Source: Ignelater luminosus | Taxonomy: Eukaryota > Arthropoda > Insecta > Coleoptera > Elateridae | DNA: 64,000 nucleotides | Reading direction: 5' to 3' | NCBI GenBank assembly: GCA_011009095.1 | Contig: VTPC01000979.1 | Span: 73,123-137,122 of the forward strand | Shown here: in pieces, positions 1-13,200 of the stretch | Layout: each line of letters begins with the position of its first letter | Numbering within the stretch: position 1 is the first letter of the stretch | The notes under the pieces: generated by a model | What the model was told of the DNA's origin: nothing | Databases searched by the model: none | Seen by the model: the letters and a program-made list of their open reading frames with translations, nothing else | Made by a program: the position numbers and the translations under genes

Positions 1-3000
1 TTCCACGAAAATAAATCAATAACACCCGCCAAATAAAACATTCTCATTTTTCTAAGCTTTGTTAAAAATCATTTAAGATTGACGTTATAAGAGCAGTCAT
101 TTTATTGACGTGAGAAATTGTAACAAGTGATATGACGAAGTGAATATTTTAAGTGATATTCTGGAAGAGACGGAAAATCTTAGAAATGTATGCACGAGGC
201 CAATATTCTACAATTCGCTTGTCAGAAACAAAAAATCATGAACTATTGAGAATGCTTTTATTTTTTAATAACTGCATAACATTGTTATCATTTTTTCCAA
301 TCGAAAGTTTTGATTATTATTATCAAACAATTAATAGTTTTCACGTTATGGTACAGAAAGACAAAAATACGGAAAAAACGTAATGATAACAAATCTGCCA
401 ATTTAAATTTCCTGAATAGCAGCTGTAGCAACGGCTAACGCAGCGATGTTTTTCTTGAAATTGGAATCAATCAAAGCAACTTTATTGTACGCATAAGCAA
501 GGTGGTATTTAGCACCACTCCAATATCGGATATGGAAAGCAACAAACATAACTGCTCCTACCTGTGCTAACAACGTTTTTACGATAACGAAAATGCCATA
601 GCCAAACCGTATTATTACTATTCCTTGACTTTTTTTCCATACAAACAAGCTTCTAACGAGGAATGATAATTTTGGTTTTTCATTGGAGTTAAAATCCTTG
701 AATTTTCAGCTCAGATGAGTAACAGCTGACTAATGTAGATACTCTTCAAACTTCAAGGTCATTATATTGAGATTTTCTCTTGGTATTCCTGAACCTTTCC
801 AGTTTCCAGCTGTTTTAAATTGTAAGTTATGCCTCGAACTTTCGCCCCCGGTTAACTCTTAATTTCTAGCTATCAGATTGAAAAATCTTGAATTGATATC
901 TAAATTCTTCTACTTCTGATTAGCTAAAGACGTTTTTAATTTGACAACACAGTTAAAATGTTTGTTTACAATGTACAAAGATGGCCAAAGATCCATTAAC
1001 CATCATAACTACTAAGGACAGAAATCTAGCTACATGTGAATAGTTAGGGTGTCGAACTTAAGATCGTCGTTTTCGGAAAAAGATATTAGGAATACACTTC
1101 TCTTTATGAAACCTTTATAGACGATGTCCATTTTGGTTCGTAACGAAAAAAAAACAGAAGCCAAATAGAAGGCTTTGATTACAAAAATCAGTTGATGTAC
1201 AAATTCTTTGATTACTGATTCGAAAAAGTTGCGTTTTATTTTGTGATCAACGAATCTCCTGCTAAAAGAGACCAAAAAGTTTCACAGTTATTCTAGATAT
1301 TGAGGCTTTTGAATCGTGGGGCTGTTTTTGATGAAAACACAGCATTTCTTCCTCTACACTTTGGAAAGACACTGATGAAAAAGGCTAATTTCTCAAAATT
1401 GAACAGATCTTGCTATCCCTCTCTGAATTATTGTTTTAGCGAAAGTCCCTGTTTGTTGGATATACTCATACTGTTCAGAGAAAGTTTCTCCACTAGATCT
1501 TCTGAAACAAAGGAAGAAGGATTGAGATCAACTAATTTTAACCTGAAGGTAGCCTTTAAAAGACTTTTTATACTTCCTCTAGAATGCATCTTAAGAAAAA
1601 TAAAATTCTTTAAGTGATTGATCTCTCCATAAATTAAACAGAAAATCTGAGACTACTTAGATGTTGTTACAAGTCCTCCGTCATCCCATAAAATTTGGAA
1701 CATTTGGAACAGAAATTGCATGATCATTCATTTAAAATAACCAGTTGCAAAAATCTATGGTTGTACCAACAGAAGATATGCTGTTGAATATTCGTGTTGA
1801 TGAAGTGCAAAGAGTTTAGGCTACAGAGCTTTGTCCTACGTTTGGTAAGATTATCAGTTGGAATTCGTGGTGCAAAAATGTGGAGGATGCTGTTTTTGTA
1901 AATATCATCATAATCACGACCGGCTTGCAAACTACAGGCGTGTTATCCGACTTAGCTGAAATGAAAAGGGTCGCTCTCTAATGCATAGACGCGCAATAGA
2001 ATTAATTAGTTTGCATACGCCTTGCAAACCAAATGTATGCACAAATCTGCAAATCATAGTATTGACTGTCTCTGATAGATTATACAACATCTATCGTTTT
2101 GGTTCTGTAGAGAGTTAATTCGTTGAAGTAAGTATAGTTGGTTGATCTATTTTATGCTTTTTAAAATGATGGAAGATTTTTAATTATCAACAAGGAGGGA
2201 CAAATTACATTTGCAAAAAAGCGGTTGCTATCTAAGTCAGCAACTATGTAAACTTTGTATTCAAAGAGAACATCTAATCATTACTTTTTAATCTGCGATT
2301 ATGTCTTGGCTAATTGAGGAGATGTGCCCATTCCTCATTATGTAGATCTACAGTATGAGCTGTTCATCCACTTCATCCACTATCATCCTACTATTTTGAA
2401 AAATGTATATCAATTTGAGTTGTATTCTCCTATGTTTTGGCTATATATGAACAAACTGGGAAGAAGGAAGTCGTTTTGGGAATTTGGCTAGTTTTGCCTT
2501 GGAGGAACACAAACTAACCTTAAAATCTTTTAAAAGAGATAGCCAAAAGATTAATCAATATTTCTGTTGACTCTACAACCTGAACGGGACTCCTGCTTCC
2601 TTTTTTCCCAACTACAACTGCCAACGACGGATTCTTCTTGATTGTAAGTAAAGCAATCGTAACTTCAAGACAGTCAAGGTTTGGAAAAATGTAATAAACA
2701 GCATTATGACTTTATATACATTAAAAAGTCTTATTTTGGTTTAAACTGCAAGTTTTGCCTATATTATCTCTGCAACTGTGATCTTACAGATACGTTGCCC
2801 ATCTTGCTTTTAAATTCTAAGTCCTGTCCTGCACTGATCTTGATAATCGTCACTTCTTTGCGCGAACTGGGACTCAACATTGTTACATATTTTGTGGTTA
2901 GTGTTTCTTTAGAATTATGATGACTTTATTCCTTTTATTTACTCCGTTTATTTGGAAAGAAAATTGGCAAGTTTTGCAGGTTTGCATAGCTTTATGCAAT

Positions 3001-3550
3001 AGCGCATGGTTTTAAGTACTGTTGGTTGCTTAAAACCACTGAATGGCATATACATTTCTAGTTTTTATAGTGCAACACATTTTATTCAAGTTAGAAGTAC
3101 ATGAGAAGCAGTAACGATTGTTGACGCTGTAGATCGCTAAAAAGGTACGGTTTTGTGAGCAAGAAACTGACAACTCTAAAGATATTTATGCAGAAAACAA
3201 GAACTCAGCACAATCAGAAGGAAGAAGTGGTGACAGTAAGAACCAAACCAAAAATACAGATAGAGAGAATTTTAATTATTAAATTTGAAAATAAGTAGAA
3301 AGAATATTAACTTGTGATTGACTGATTTATTTTATAAATCGCAAATCTGCAGGTTTTTGCGTTTCAGTAAAGTCTTGCTAATGAAATGCTTTCTTATGCA
3401 AGCATGTCGCATTAAAGACCTTTGGTCATGGCAAATCCTAAATCATGGAAATTTTAGCATTCGATATTCCTGAAATACCTCAAGAACCGTTTTCAAGCTT
3501 AAAAATATCTTCATCCATCAATGCTCTAGATGGAAAGTGTTACTCTCATT
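1..3550. other. AT-rich non-coding stretch, no recognisable gene
   Basis: I see no gene, RNA or transposon family here. Open frames are all under about 105 codons, which is within chance in DNA this AT-rich. The least random-looking is a minus-strand frame at 403-648 (81 codons) with a hydrophobic stretch near residues 20-40. I do not recognise it and its start is arbitrary. The tract is best read as intron or intergenic spacer. Confidence 0.6.
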
Positions 3551-3634
3551 TAGTATCTTTGTCTCCTTACTACCCACAACATATTCCTCAAGAGAAGAAT
3601 TCCTTTACAACCCCATTTTGGGCATTCATTGACT
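3551..3634 (+). repeat. Direct repeat, copy 1
   Basis: This segment recurs at 4061-4160. Both copies run from an agtatcttt start, through a block ending cattcctcaagagaa (attcctcaagagaa in this copy), to ttgggcattcattgact. Copy 2 carries about 16 extra pyrimidine-rich bases in the middle. The copies are about 510 bp apart. This is most likely a diverged local duplication or two copies of an unnamed interspersed repeat. Confidence 0.7.
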
Positions 3635-4060
3635 TTTCTTGAGAAACCACGAAATGTATCCAAAAACTTCAAATTGCCGTAACCTCTGACCTGTAGAAGG
3701 TATATTAGTAACTAATACATATTTCTAAAGGGGGCTGAATGTTTTACAACTTCCTGTCAGACAACTTTTCTGTAAAACATAAGGCTGAGAAGTTAGAAGG
3801 ACAAATTTGACGAAAAATGTGAGGCGAAAAAAAGTTTTTCGAAAATTATCGATCTTCGCTGGCGAATATCTTGGAAACTATAACACATAGAAAGAAAATA
3901 AATATAGACAGTCTTGTAGGAAATTTAATTATCTTTTATTTTGTAGGGAATACTTCTTACCGTACGACGTACTATTTCCGAGTTATAAGCAAGAAACCGA
4001 AAAGAGGGACTTTTCCACCCCCCTTCCCTCTGAAACGGCAGAGCTAGAGGCGGTGACTTT

Positions 4061-4160
4061 AAGTATCTTTGCCTTCTAACTACCCCCAACACATTCCTCA
4101 AGAGAAAAATTCTCCCCCTTTCCATGTCCTCTACAATCCGCTTTTGGGCATTCATTGACT
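4061..4160 (+). repeat. Direct repeat, copy 2
   Basis: Second copy of the 3551-3634 sequence, with the same ends and an internal ccccctttcc-type expansion. Read on the minus strand it gives an open frame beginning MNAQKRIVED. The first copy gives a related start (MNAQNGVVKE) that stops early, so the resemblance may be DNA-level only. Confidence 0.7.
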
Positions 4161-7100
4161 AGACTGTGGCTCAAGTCACAACCTCCTACTTTGAGTAAAC
4201 TACACGACCTGTATTAAATATTAAAAAGAGTACTACGTACTTAAATAAAAAAAGATATTTAGAAATTGTGTCATAAAGGAGGGAGAAATGTTTTCTTGCT
4301 CAAAATATGCTGGTACTGGATTTGGGTGTTTAGTTGCAATTTCACGGAGAAATCATTTTCTTGAAGGCATTGATGAAACTTAAAATTGAACATATTTCTA
4401 CTCTTGTATACTTTTTCCCAGATTTTAATTTAAGAAAAAACACTGTTGGAGTTTAGCTCAGAAGAAAAATGTAAACAGCCTGCTAACTAGCTCAAAACCA
4501 AAGATGGGGAAGTTTGAGCTACTACAGCCAAGATATGTAGACAATAGATTTTATTTAAATTTAATTTGGGACAAGTCAAAACTTGACCTAGCAATTAACC
4601 GAGCTTATCTCGACCATAAACAAGAAAACTCCAATCAGATACTGAAAATACTTGGAATTTTGTTCCTCATGCTTCGTTGGCATACGTTCCAACAGGAAGA
4701 AAAGTAAATATCCACGCATTTGGGTCACCCAAGGTCACTTGATTTTATAAACGGTAAGCAAAGACTTTTGACAGAATTCTTGATTTATCAAATTTTGCAA
4801 GAACAAACTTTTAATGAAGTGTCTTAATATGAAGTAAGCTGCAGATGAAAATTAAGCGTTTGGTCACCCTACTTTTCTCTCAAAAAATCTTGATATTAAA
4901 GATTTTTTCCTTACTAGCCATACCTTGGTGTTATCTTAGTACTCACCAGATGAACTAAAACTTCTAATATAGCTCCACTTTTAGTGTCACACAATCGCAA
5001 ACGGAATTTTTTGGCGAATGTAGTGTTCGTTTGAGAGAACTAAAGTCTTGCAAAAATACAGACAATTTGCGTTTGATTGAACTAAGTAAGAGCTTTTTAA
5101 ACACTGGATAAAGTATGTTTTAGGGTAGTAGTATTCACGCTCAAATGTATATGTTAGTTACAGTTTCTTCTTCGGTAAACTTTGTAAGTACTTGAAGGAT
5201 TACATATTTCTACCTCATTTACAGTATTATTGTAAAATGCAGGATGTGGAGGTGATACAAGAAAATACAAGAATTGAAATTTACATATTTATGACAGTTA
5301 TTAAGCCAACATTATTACTTTTTATTTGCTCAGCTCATTTAAAGTAAATTATGGCAAAACGCCACCTAAAATTGAGTTATTCTTTCTGTTCAGTGATATG
5401 CTTATGTAAATACATACCTACAAATTCAACCCAATTAGCATCCGTCCTATATTGATTTAATCTATCGGTCTGTATTTTTAGTAGATTGAATAATAATTTT
5501 GTCGAGCTGTTTAAAGAGATATGATGTGTTGATAAAATATGGAACAGATTTATAAATAAATTTTTAGTTATGTCTCACGTTAATTAGTGATATCAACAAC
5601 TGTGACATTCGACCAGCCCATATGCCATCCGTCGTACAAATTGTGACTAATTGGCAAGGGTCCCCGTAACAACGGTGTGCTTTCATATTTCATTGCACTG
5701 TGCGAAATGTGAATTATGTGCTTTTTACTGCACATTCGTTATAGGCTCGTTACGGACGAACGATTATAAACACGAATCCTATGTTTCGTTGCCGGTAAAT
5801 CGAATCCAATTTGATTTGGTAGTTTATTAATTGTTATTTGTTTTTTGTACTGTTTTGTTTAAGTCCTGTTCAGTACTTTTTTTGTGTAACTTTGTTCGCT
5901 CGTTATTGAATTATGTACAGGAAAAAGGGATAAATCCAAGTGAACATTTTACATTTTGCTTTTATTGTCTCCGTTTTAAAGCGATATTAAAAATCACGAA
6001 CATCATCTTGTGTATACTAAATATACCTCGCTTTACATACATGTTGATAGGTCCTCTAAATCATGCAAACCCTGTTTTGCAATTGAAATATTGCTTTTCA
6101 TGTTAAAGAAAAATTTGTATATCAAAATGTTTCGCCAATTGATTTGAACCGTCAACAATTTTTTTTTTAGCAAACCCCATTAAAGCCACTTCATTGACTT
6201 GCACGCAATATCTTTATTCATATTTACTATGCAAGGTTGTACTACACCTACTACAGAGAAACTTGAGTGAAAAATTTCTTGTAGGTTTTTTTAGTTAGAA
6301 GTTAATAGGATTTATTTGACTTTTAAAACCTCGAGTAAAGAGTACAAATTTCTTTTGGTATAAAAAATTTTTGTTCGATGTGGGTTACGATAGCTAGAAA
6401 TAAAACATTTTTATCTTGAAGCTTAAAGATTGACGAAATAAGGGCTGCTACACATGCTTTCTTTTGTATTGCTGTTACGGTCGTTTTCGATTGAATTCAA
6501 TTGTCTAAATGTCATGCTTATTTTTTGTTAGACCTGTTAGCTACTCATTATCTGTGTTTTTAGAAATATGATGTCTAGTGCAATGAGTTTTAGTTTCTCA
6601 ATTTTTACTCTCTGTTGAGTCATTTCTATCACCTACCCCAAGTTGTACCAGGATTACTTTTAAGCAAAATTGAATATTTTAATAAAATTAACGTCGTATT
6701 TCTACAATTTCCGGTCTTACTTTCTAATTATGCTTTTTTTGATAAATAAACCTTTTAAAATTGTAGACCTCCAGTTTTCTGGCGTTTTTATCGTCAGGGT
6801 TTTGCGATTTATGGGACTGTAGAGAATGATGACGTATTTTGTTTGGCTTACGAAGACGCTACAATGTTTGAAATGCAGCCATTTGCGGATGTTTAGAAAA
6901 TTTGGTATTTCAGATTTGACGATCTCATGAATCAGACATATTGAACAAGAATCAACCAGATAGGCTAGTGATTGTACCATTGGTTACCTAATCTATCTAG
7001 TTTTGCTTCAGTAGTAGACATTATTATATCGTTTAAAGAACACAAAGTCTGAAACAGAAAGATTACCGAGGTATCTCAAGACAGTTTTTTTATGTTATTA

Positions 7101-7819
7101 TGCTTTCGAAGAAATGCCCTCATGATAATAGGCTTGTTTAACTAATGACGCAAGGTGCTAAGACAAAGATATGTAACGTTGTTTCCAAATCTTTTTAGAG
7201 ATGGCTACTATTCTACGTTTATACTTTATGATTGTTTTGACATTTAAGTATTTCGCTGAGAATATTAATGAGGCAGACTCAAATACATAATCGAATCGGT
7301 TTTTTTTAAAGGGCATTGTTTAAGCATTTCGGCATTCCCTCCTACTGGATTCGTTGAAGATTACTAAGGCTCTAGAATAACCCGTCTTTACCTTGCCACT
7401 CACCTACATCTAACTTCTAACAGTATATAAAAAGAAGGAATAAAACGTCTAAATCTGTGAATGAAACAACTTTATTTATTTTGAGTATTACAGGTACTTT
7501 GATTTCCATAGTTAACTATAACAAATTTGCATATTTTCAATTGGGAAGACATTCTCTGTCTATAAAGAGGCAATAACATGTAGATTTCAACAATCTCTGT
7601 TTATACAGTATGTCTCCGGACTGACTTCATTATAGGTATAATTGATCAAAAATTTTTGAATCTCGTTTTGATGTTTTGGGATACCGACCTGTTTGGCCTG
7701 AAAAGAATTTCAAGCACAGCTTTAGGTTTTAAATTTTTAAGGCGGTCATGACAATTGAGAAAAAACCATTGAAAAACGTGCTATTTCGGTCAATAATATG
7801 GCAAAATGTTATTAAGGTG
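4161..7819. other. AT-rich non-coding stretch
   Basis: No gene or repeat family is recognised. About 5590-5820 is richer in GC and CpG than its surroundings, contains several ATTA/TAAT-type homeodomain cores and has no long open frame. That would fit a regulatory block, but nothing in the sequence proves it. Confidence 0.5.
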
Positions 7820-8600
7820 TGACGCACTTCTGGTCGGACGGACGGTGCTCGGGCGCCAGATTTGTTGAAGGGGTTTACTCCCCCACCTCGCCCTTGAGGC
7901 GGTCGAGCGAGGGCTCACCGGGCAGCTGCAATGGATACCGGTTACTCCAGGCTGGAAAAATATTGCTACAGAATTAAGAAATAAAACACAGCAATGTATC
8001 AGGCAGTATCTATTTAAAACCAAGCGGCACACCAAAATCTATAAAGCAAAACAATCGATACTACCTTAACAACGCTACCTAAGCCGTGAAGCCAAGCGGA
8101 GAAATACGCGTGCAAACCAGGAGGGTTGGTCAAGCGGGTATCGAAACTGAAGCGGTGCCCTGAGAAGGAGGGTGATCTGGTGGACGGGGAACGGTGCAGC
8201 CCAAACACGACACTTACGACAGTCACGCTTCAAGCGCTAGGAATACTTGGGAACCGGTACTGCCCAGATACGTCGGATCGCCACTCACCACATCGCCGGC
8301 TCTGGAGCAGTAGCTGTGAGGGTGAGCGGCAACGGCCGTCGCTTACGACAACGCCGACAGTCACACCTCACGTCCCGGGTATGAAAAAAGAAAGGCAGCG
8401 GAAGATTCAAGGTTGCGGAATGCTGGCTGGAGTTCCCTCGGGTTGTTGATTGCTTGAAGACTGGGAAGACAGCAATTGCCTATTCGGCGGTCGGGAGAAG
8501 GCTCATATATCCTCCGGACTCCCCCACGCCAACGACTACGCGTGGTGGGGGCGAGCAGTGGGGGAATAATTTACTGCTCGGCTCATTTATTATTTATTAA
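7820..8600. other. GC-rich island, part 1: unassigned insertion or UTR
   Basis: Base composition rises abruptly near 7820 and falls near 8580, unlike the flanks. The block contains short inverted repeats, for example cccccacgc pairing with gcgtggtggggg around 8521-8549. The + frame 8126-8449 (107 codons) is rich in Arg, Thr and Ser and matches nothing I know. The composition and structured GC-rich character resemble the untranslated leader of an insect retroelement, but no reverse transcriptase is linked to it. I cannot assign a family. Confidence 0.4.
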
Positions 8601-8932
8601 AACGGCTAATTATAATTTCTAATTCCGATTATGAAAAATCGGGTGCGACCAAAAAATGCATTTTATAAATTGTAATAAGATCGGAATGCTATTTCCCCTA
8701 ACTTAACCCTTTTTATAGCTTTGTAAACGTAAAATTCTCAAAACAAATTATTACATTTCCATACAAAATTACAACTTAATTTAAAGTTACATTTCACTAT
8801 AGTGGGAATAAAGAGGACAAATTTGGTCGGTCCGATGGCAACCTGCACAACGACCGGCAGCTGCGTCTCCTGATAACGGCTACAAATTAAATAATTAATG
8901 TATTGGAGATCCATAGCTTAAGGTTCTTTGTG

Positions 8933-9121
8933 TTGGATTATTTAAATTAGGGTACTTCCTTAAATTTTATTTTTTATTTATTTACTTTTCTCAACTGGTT
9001 TCGTGGCTATCATCAAATGACAATTTTTTTCCTGATGATGTGCATAGCCACGAAACCGGTTGAGAAAAGTAAATAAATAAAAAATAAAACTTAAGGAAGT
9101 ACCTTAATTTAAATAATCCAA
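8933..9121. repeat. Near-perfect long hairpin (inverted repeat)
   Basis: The left arm (8933-9010) starts ttggattatttaaatt and ends gtttcgtggctat. It is repeated in reverse complement at 9044-9121 with only a few mismatches. The arms are about 78 bp and the spacer about 33 bp. The spacer itself holds tcatca facing tgatga. The stem would fold back on itself as DNA or RNA. It may be a miniature inverted-repeat element, or the structured end of the surrounding GC-rich insertion. Near-identity of the arms implies recent origin or ongoing homogenisation. Confidence 0.9.
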
Positions 9122-9350
9122 CTAAATAACTAATGCCTTCTAAATAAAAGTTCTAGTAACTTCGTTACACACCCTCCTCACTTTACTGGAAAGTGCCTAG
9201 TGACTGCGACTGTGGGGGGGGGGCGACATGTCGCGCCAACAAGTCTGGACCTCGCAGGACTCCTTACATTGCCTTTGCTTCCGGTGGTGGGCGGTAGATG
9301 CCGACGACGCGACGGCTCCTCCTAGCGGTCTTTCCGCAGCGAAAGCAGAA

Positions 9351-9803
9351 TTAGGCGGCCCTTTTTGTTAGGGCATTCCCATCTCCGGTGGCCCAGTAAC
9401 CCGCAGCGCCAGGGTCAATTGCAGCTTCGACCCTTGGTGCCTTCGGATTGGGCTCTACCGGCTGTTCCACCAAGCGAAAGATGTCGGGGTGTGCTGGTGG
9501 AAAGTCGATCTGGACCCCTGGTGTACCTGAGCTGGCCGGAGTGTAGGGCGTTCTGGTGCCGATGGTGATAGTCTCCTCCATGGCGGGTGTGGTCGGTGAC
9601 AGTGAGCTTTCCTGTAGGAACAGCTCGAGATCTGCGAGCTCCCAATCTTTTGTGGTGAGGTCTATCTCAGCTGCTTCCATGGTAATGTCGGTCTTCGGTG
9701 TGCATTCTTCCTCGATCAGGTTGTTGTAGACTGACGGGCTCAACCTGTAACTCTTACTTTTAAAGATCGAATGAAGGAGTAGGGAAATAAATTGGTGGGG
9801 CAA
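9351..9803 (-). CDS. Unrecognised acidic/proline-rich reading frame in GC-rich island
   Basis: A 150-codon minus-strand frame in the GC-rich island. The first 40 or so residues are probably upstream sequence. From an internal Met (MEAAEIDLTTKD) onward the composition is protein-like: acidic and Leu-rich, then Ser/Thr/Pro-rich (SPTTPAMEET, TPASSGTPG), then Pro/Glu-rich. Immediately after its stop the same frame continues FCFRCGKTARRSRR, so the stop may interrupt a longer frame containing a single CxxC. The look is loosely gag-like or like a mobile-element ORF1, but there is no full zinc knuckle, no membrane segment and no enzymatic motif. Function unknown. A chance open frame in GC-rich DNA is the main alternative. 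Confidence 0.3.
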   Translation of the reverse strand: MPHQFISLLLHSIFKSKSYRLSPSVYNNLIEEECTPKTDITMEAAEIDLTTKDWELADLELFLQESSLSPTTPAMEETITIGTRTPYTPASSGTPGVQIDFPPAHPDIFRLVEQPVEPNPKAPRVEAAIDPGAAGYWATGDGNALTKRAA

Positions 9804-9944
9804 TCAGGTGGTAGGAAGAAAAGAACCAAATTTACAAAACTAAAAAAAGATTTATTCGATAAAACAACTAAATAACACTGCAGTTCTAATAACGGTCCAC
9901 AAAGGTCTAGCTAATGCGCGGGGCGGGGTCGGCCGGGGCCGGGA

Positions 9945-10244
9945 TCAGGACATGTTGCCCGGGGCTGATCCACAAGTGGAACAACCCTTTTCAACCTGGG
10001 CGACTCGCTGGATCGCTGCCGGCCAGGACATGAAATTCCCTGTTTGGGTTCCCAGGGCCGGATAAATCTCTTGGAGAGTAATGTAGGATTCTGCTGGTTC
10101 CATGGCGTTCGTCAGAACGGGCGCGGGCGGTTCGGTCCCAACCACCTTAACTACTGAGTATTTCTGGTGTTCATTTAATACAAGGTGGCCGCATAGTTTG
10201 TTACTGATCACGTATGAGCTCTGACTGCATCTTATTGAAACCAC
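9945..10244 (-). CDS. Unrecognised small reading frame upstream of the 9351-9803 frame
   Basis: A 99-codon minus-strand frame. It lies upstream of the 9351-9803 frame on the same strand, separated by about 140 bp that include an A/T-rich tract. The C-terminal half (about residues 35-99) has balanced composition with Pro, Glu and three Cys or CxxC-like residues (CSTCG near the end). The N-terminal third is more like translated AT-rich spacer. I do not recognise a domain. The two frames may belong to one decayed element occupying roughly 7.8-10.25 kb. Confidence 0.2.
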   Translation of the reverse strand: MVSIRCSQSSYVISNKLCGHLVLNEHQKYSVVKVVGTEPPAPVLTNAMEPAESYITLQEIYPALGTQTGNFMSWPAAIQRVAQVEKGCSTCGSAPGNMS

Positions 10245-13200
10245 GCAAGCGTAACTGTGATAACGAAAAATTCTGGTTCATTTTCCTGTCTGCCACATTG
10301 ATCGTCTGAATTGCACCTTGAAGATCTTTCAAGACATATGGCCTGTTTCTAGAACATTCAGATATCTTTTAGGTACATATTTAAAAAAAATAGTATTATT
10401 GATCGGATAAGTTGTCGATGTTGGTGTTGCTCAGTTACTTATCTTGAGATAGCTATCCTGAAAACAAGTAGTTTTATGTATTAACAATCATTCGAATAGA
10501 TGCTCCATTGGAAAATAAGATTGAAGTATCAGATGCACAGAGAATTGTTCATTTACTGTATTTACTCTTAGGCAGAGAAATACAAAACCGTTAGTGGAAC
10601 TATGTTCCAAAAAAAGGATGTAATAGATGAAAAAGTTATAGCAATTATAAAGCCTCATATGGAACCTCTTAGTAACCCTTACCATTCATGGGCAGAATAT
10701 TCAGACACAAGTGGGACTAACATGGAAGCACTTTTACAATCAACAAATACGAATACTATTTTAATGAAATGTTGGCATAAACTTTCAATTTCATTAGTTA
10801 TTTTCTGCACAGCTTAGAATCATCTCCTACTAGAATTTGGAATGAACCCGTAGCATAAAATCTTAAGGTAATCAAAAGTAGTTCTAGATGAGATAAAGAG
10901 CAACTTTTTCGATTCATTACTTCAATAACTTCTACAATCTCTTCATCCGAGGAATCCAATGGACTGGAATAATCCATTCTGATTTTAGAATCTTTTTGTG
11001 TATTAGAAATTACAATGATGGCAATTACACAACAGAAAGTAGATATCTAACATTCTACCGACCGAAAGAGTCCAATGATCCTTTGAAATGCAGTTGCACA
11101 CCAGACCGTTACTCCTGGTTGATTCGATGCAAAAGTCTTGGTTGAAGATTTTGTGGGTTCTTAGTGTCCTAAAACAGCAAATTTTGTTTATTTACGTATA
11201 GTCAGTTGGATAAGATTGTATCTCGTCACTTATCATATTTACGAAATTTTGCACAGCATTCCAGACGTACGTTATAGTGTCGGATGTAAAGTTGTTGAAT
11301 TATTTAGATTTTGTACAATCGATACTAAATTCTTATAATATTTATGTTTACTCTTTTGTTTTTTCTACAATTCCCATATTGTTGGCCCTGTTGCGAGTGT
11401 ATTTTGCCCAATATCTAAGATCTAATATTTAGCAAAATTAGACAAATACAATTTTAGTGCCATCTCTACAAATGACTAAAATTTCTTTGAAACGAAAAAT
11501 GGTCGTCTTGAGGAAGTTTTACTATAGTTGTGACGACAGGGCTATCATATTTGATAATTGAGGGTATCCACAACTGTCTTTGTTGTAACAGATTATTTGG
11601 TTGTTTGAAAATAAAATAATAATAATAATAAATATGTGTATTAAATAATCACACGACATATTTGTGTGGTCCATTTCTGGATAAACCATTCGATATAAAA
11701 TTCTATATATAAGAACATAAATAATAAAATGAGTTTGTAAACTAAAACAGAGACGCTTTTAAATCTCCTCTCGGCCACAAATTGGGACACATCTTAGTAA
11801 GTTCAGCAATTTTATGGTATATTCTTCATTCCGTCTATAAATCAAGGCAAATTTATAACTTAGAATGGGTTCATGTGCACATATCCGGTTGACCAGTCAC
11901 TGTGGCATCTGAGAAAGCACCATAAATTAATGTTGCTCGCTGATCTTCTCCCGGAAAAGCTGCCATAAAATGTATTGACAAATGTTGGAAGGATTCAGCG
12001 ACTATATATATATAGTATACAGTATAAAATACGTAAAAGTCTTTTTTGCCGTTTACGATGTGATATTTAAAAGGAAACTAGGAATTTCTAAAATTTTCAT
12101 CTTAATTGCTATTTTCATTAATTAGACGAATAGACTATAAAAAAGTACATTTGCACGTTTTATTGAAGCAGAAAAATTCATGGAGTCGAACAGAATTGAA
12201 CCTTTTTTCGATCTGAAGTAGTTAAAATTTTATTGTGCGCTTTATCGAGTATTTTTAGGCTAACGTCTCGAACGTACAGTTTTGTTTTCGAGCATCAAGT
12301 GGTGATAACAATAAGAAACAAAAATACAACCTGAGATATTGGTTGTGTGCGGAATCATCACGTAAGAAGCGTAAGACAGTAAGATCGTCATGCGTTACCC
12401 ATTTATTGCATCGTATATTGATAACGAAACTCCACAGAAGGCAGTGCGAGTGTATATTATGACCGATCCAAAGCCGCGGTTGGTCCGAATTGTGGGCCCC
12501 GTGATTTGTTAGCTGAACCGCCTGCTCCAAACGATTGAAAGAAAACACCGATATTTTTCTTCGTCTTATTTATTATTGTGTTTCTGTTCGCCCGCAGTTT
12601 CTAAAATCAATGTTTATCTTTTAGTTCGTTTGATGCTCCTTTCCCGCCTTTGTTCTATAGTTACAACTAGTTTACATTGACTTCTGTCTTGTAATTTTAC
12701 GGTCTTAGTGTTTAGTTGTGTTTTTAATCGTTTCTCTAAAAATCGGAAACTAATTCTGAAGAGAAAATCAATCCAAAGTGACTGAAAGACCAATTTAACT
12801 TTTTAAGCCCGGAGCTTTATTTATTTTTAATGATCTGGATAGAATTTATGTTAGTTTATGAAACCTTGTTTCACCCAAAGGAGAAGTTATTAAAGTTTTA
12901 TTTGTTCTTTGTTGTATAAATAAAACATTTTTTTGATTAAAGTTAAACAAAACTGTTCAACTATAAATTTAACTTTTAAATTTTTCAGAGTTTTGATTAT
13001 AATAACCAATGGAGCACTCTACTCATTCATGAATTTCTAATACCAACTCCTAATAATTACACCCTATTTATGGGAAAGTTGTACTAGGATGTTTATTAAT
13101 TCATAAGTGTATAAGCTGAATATTCTTGAATTTAATTTAAAAGTAGCTTACTTTTGCAACGTAATATCAGATCTATCAAAAAGATGATCACGGCTTAGAA

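Noticed and set aside
403-648. 81-codon minus-strand frame with a hydrophobic stretch, possibly a membrane protein exon
   Set aside because: I could not match it to any family, the start is arbitrary and no splice or promoter context supports it.
7820-8600. Bacterial or rRNA contamination explaining the GC-rich island
   Set aside because: No ribosomal, operon or bacterial gene signature. It grades into hairpin and AT-rich insect-like DNA on both sides.
12255-12548. 97-codon minus-strand frame in a GC-raised block
   Set aside because: No recognisable motif, and composition is equally open on neighbouring frames, so it is kept only as a non-coding note.
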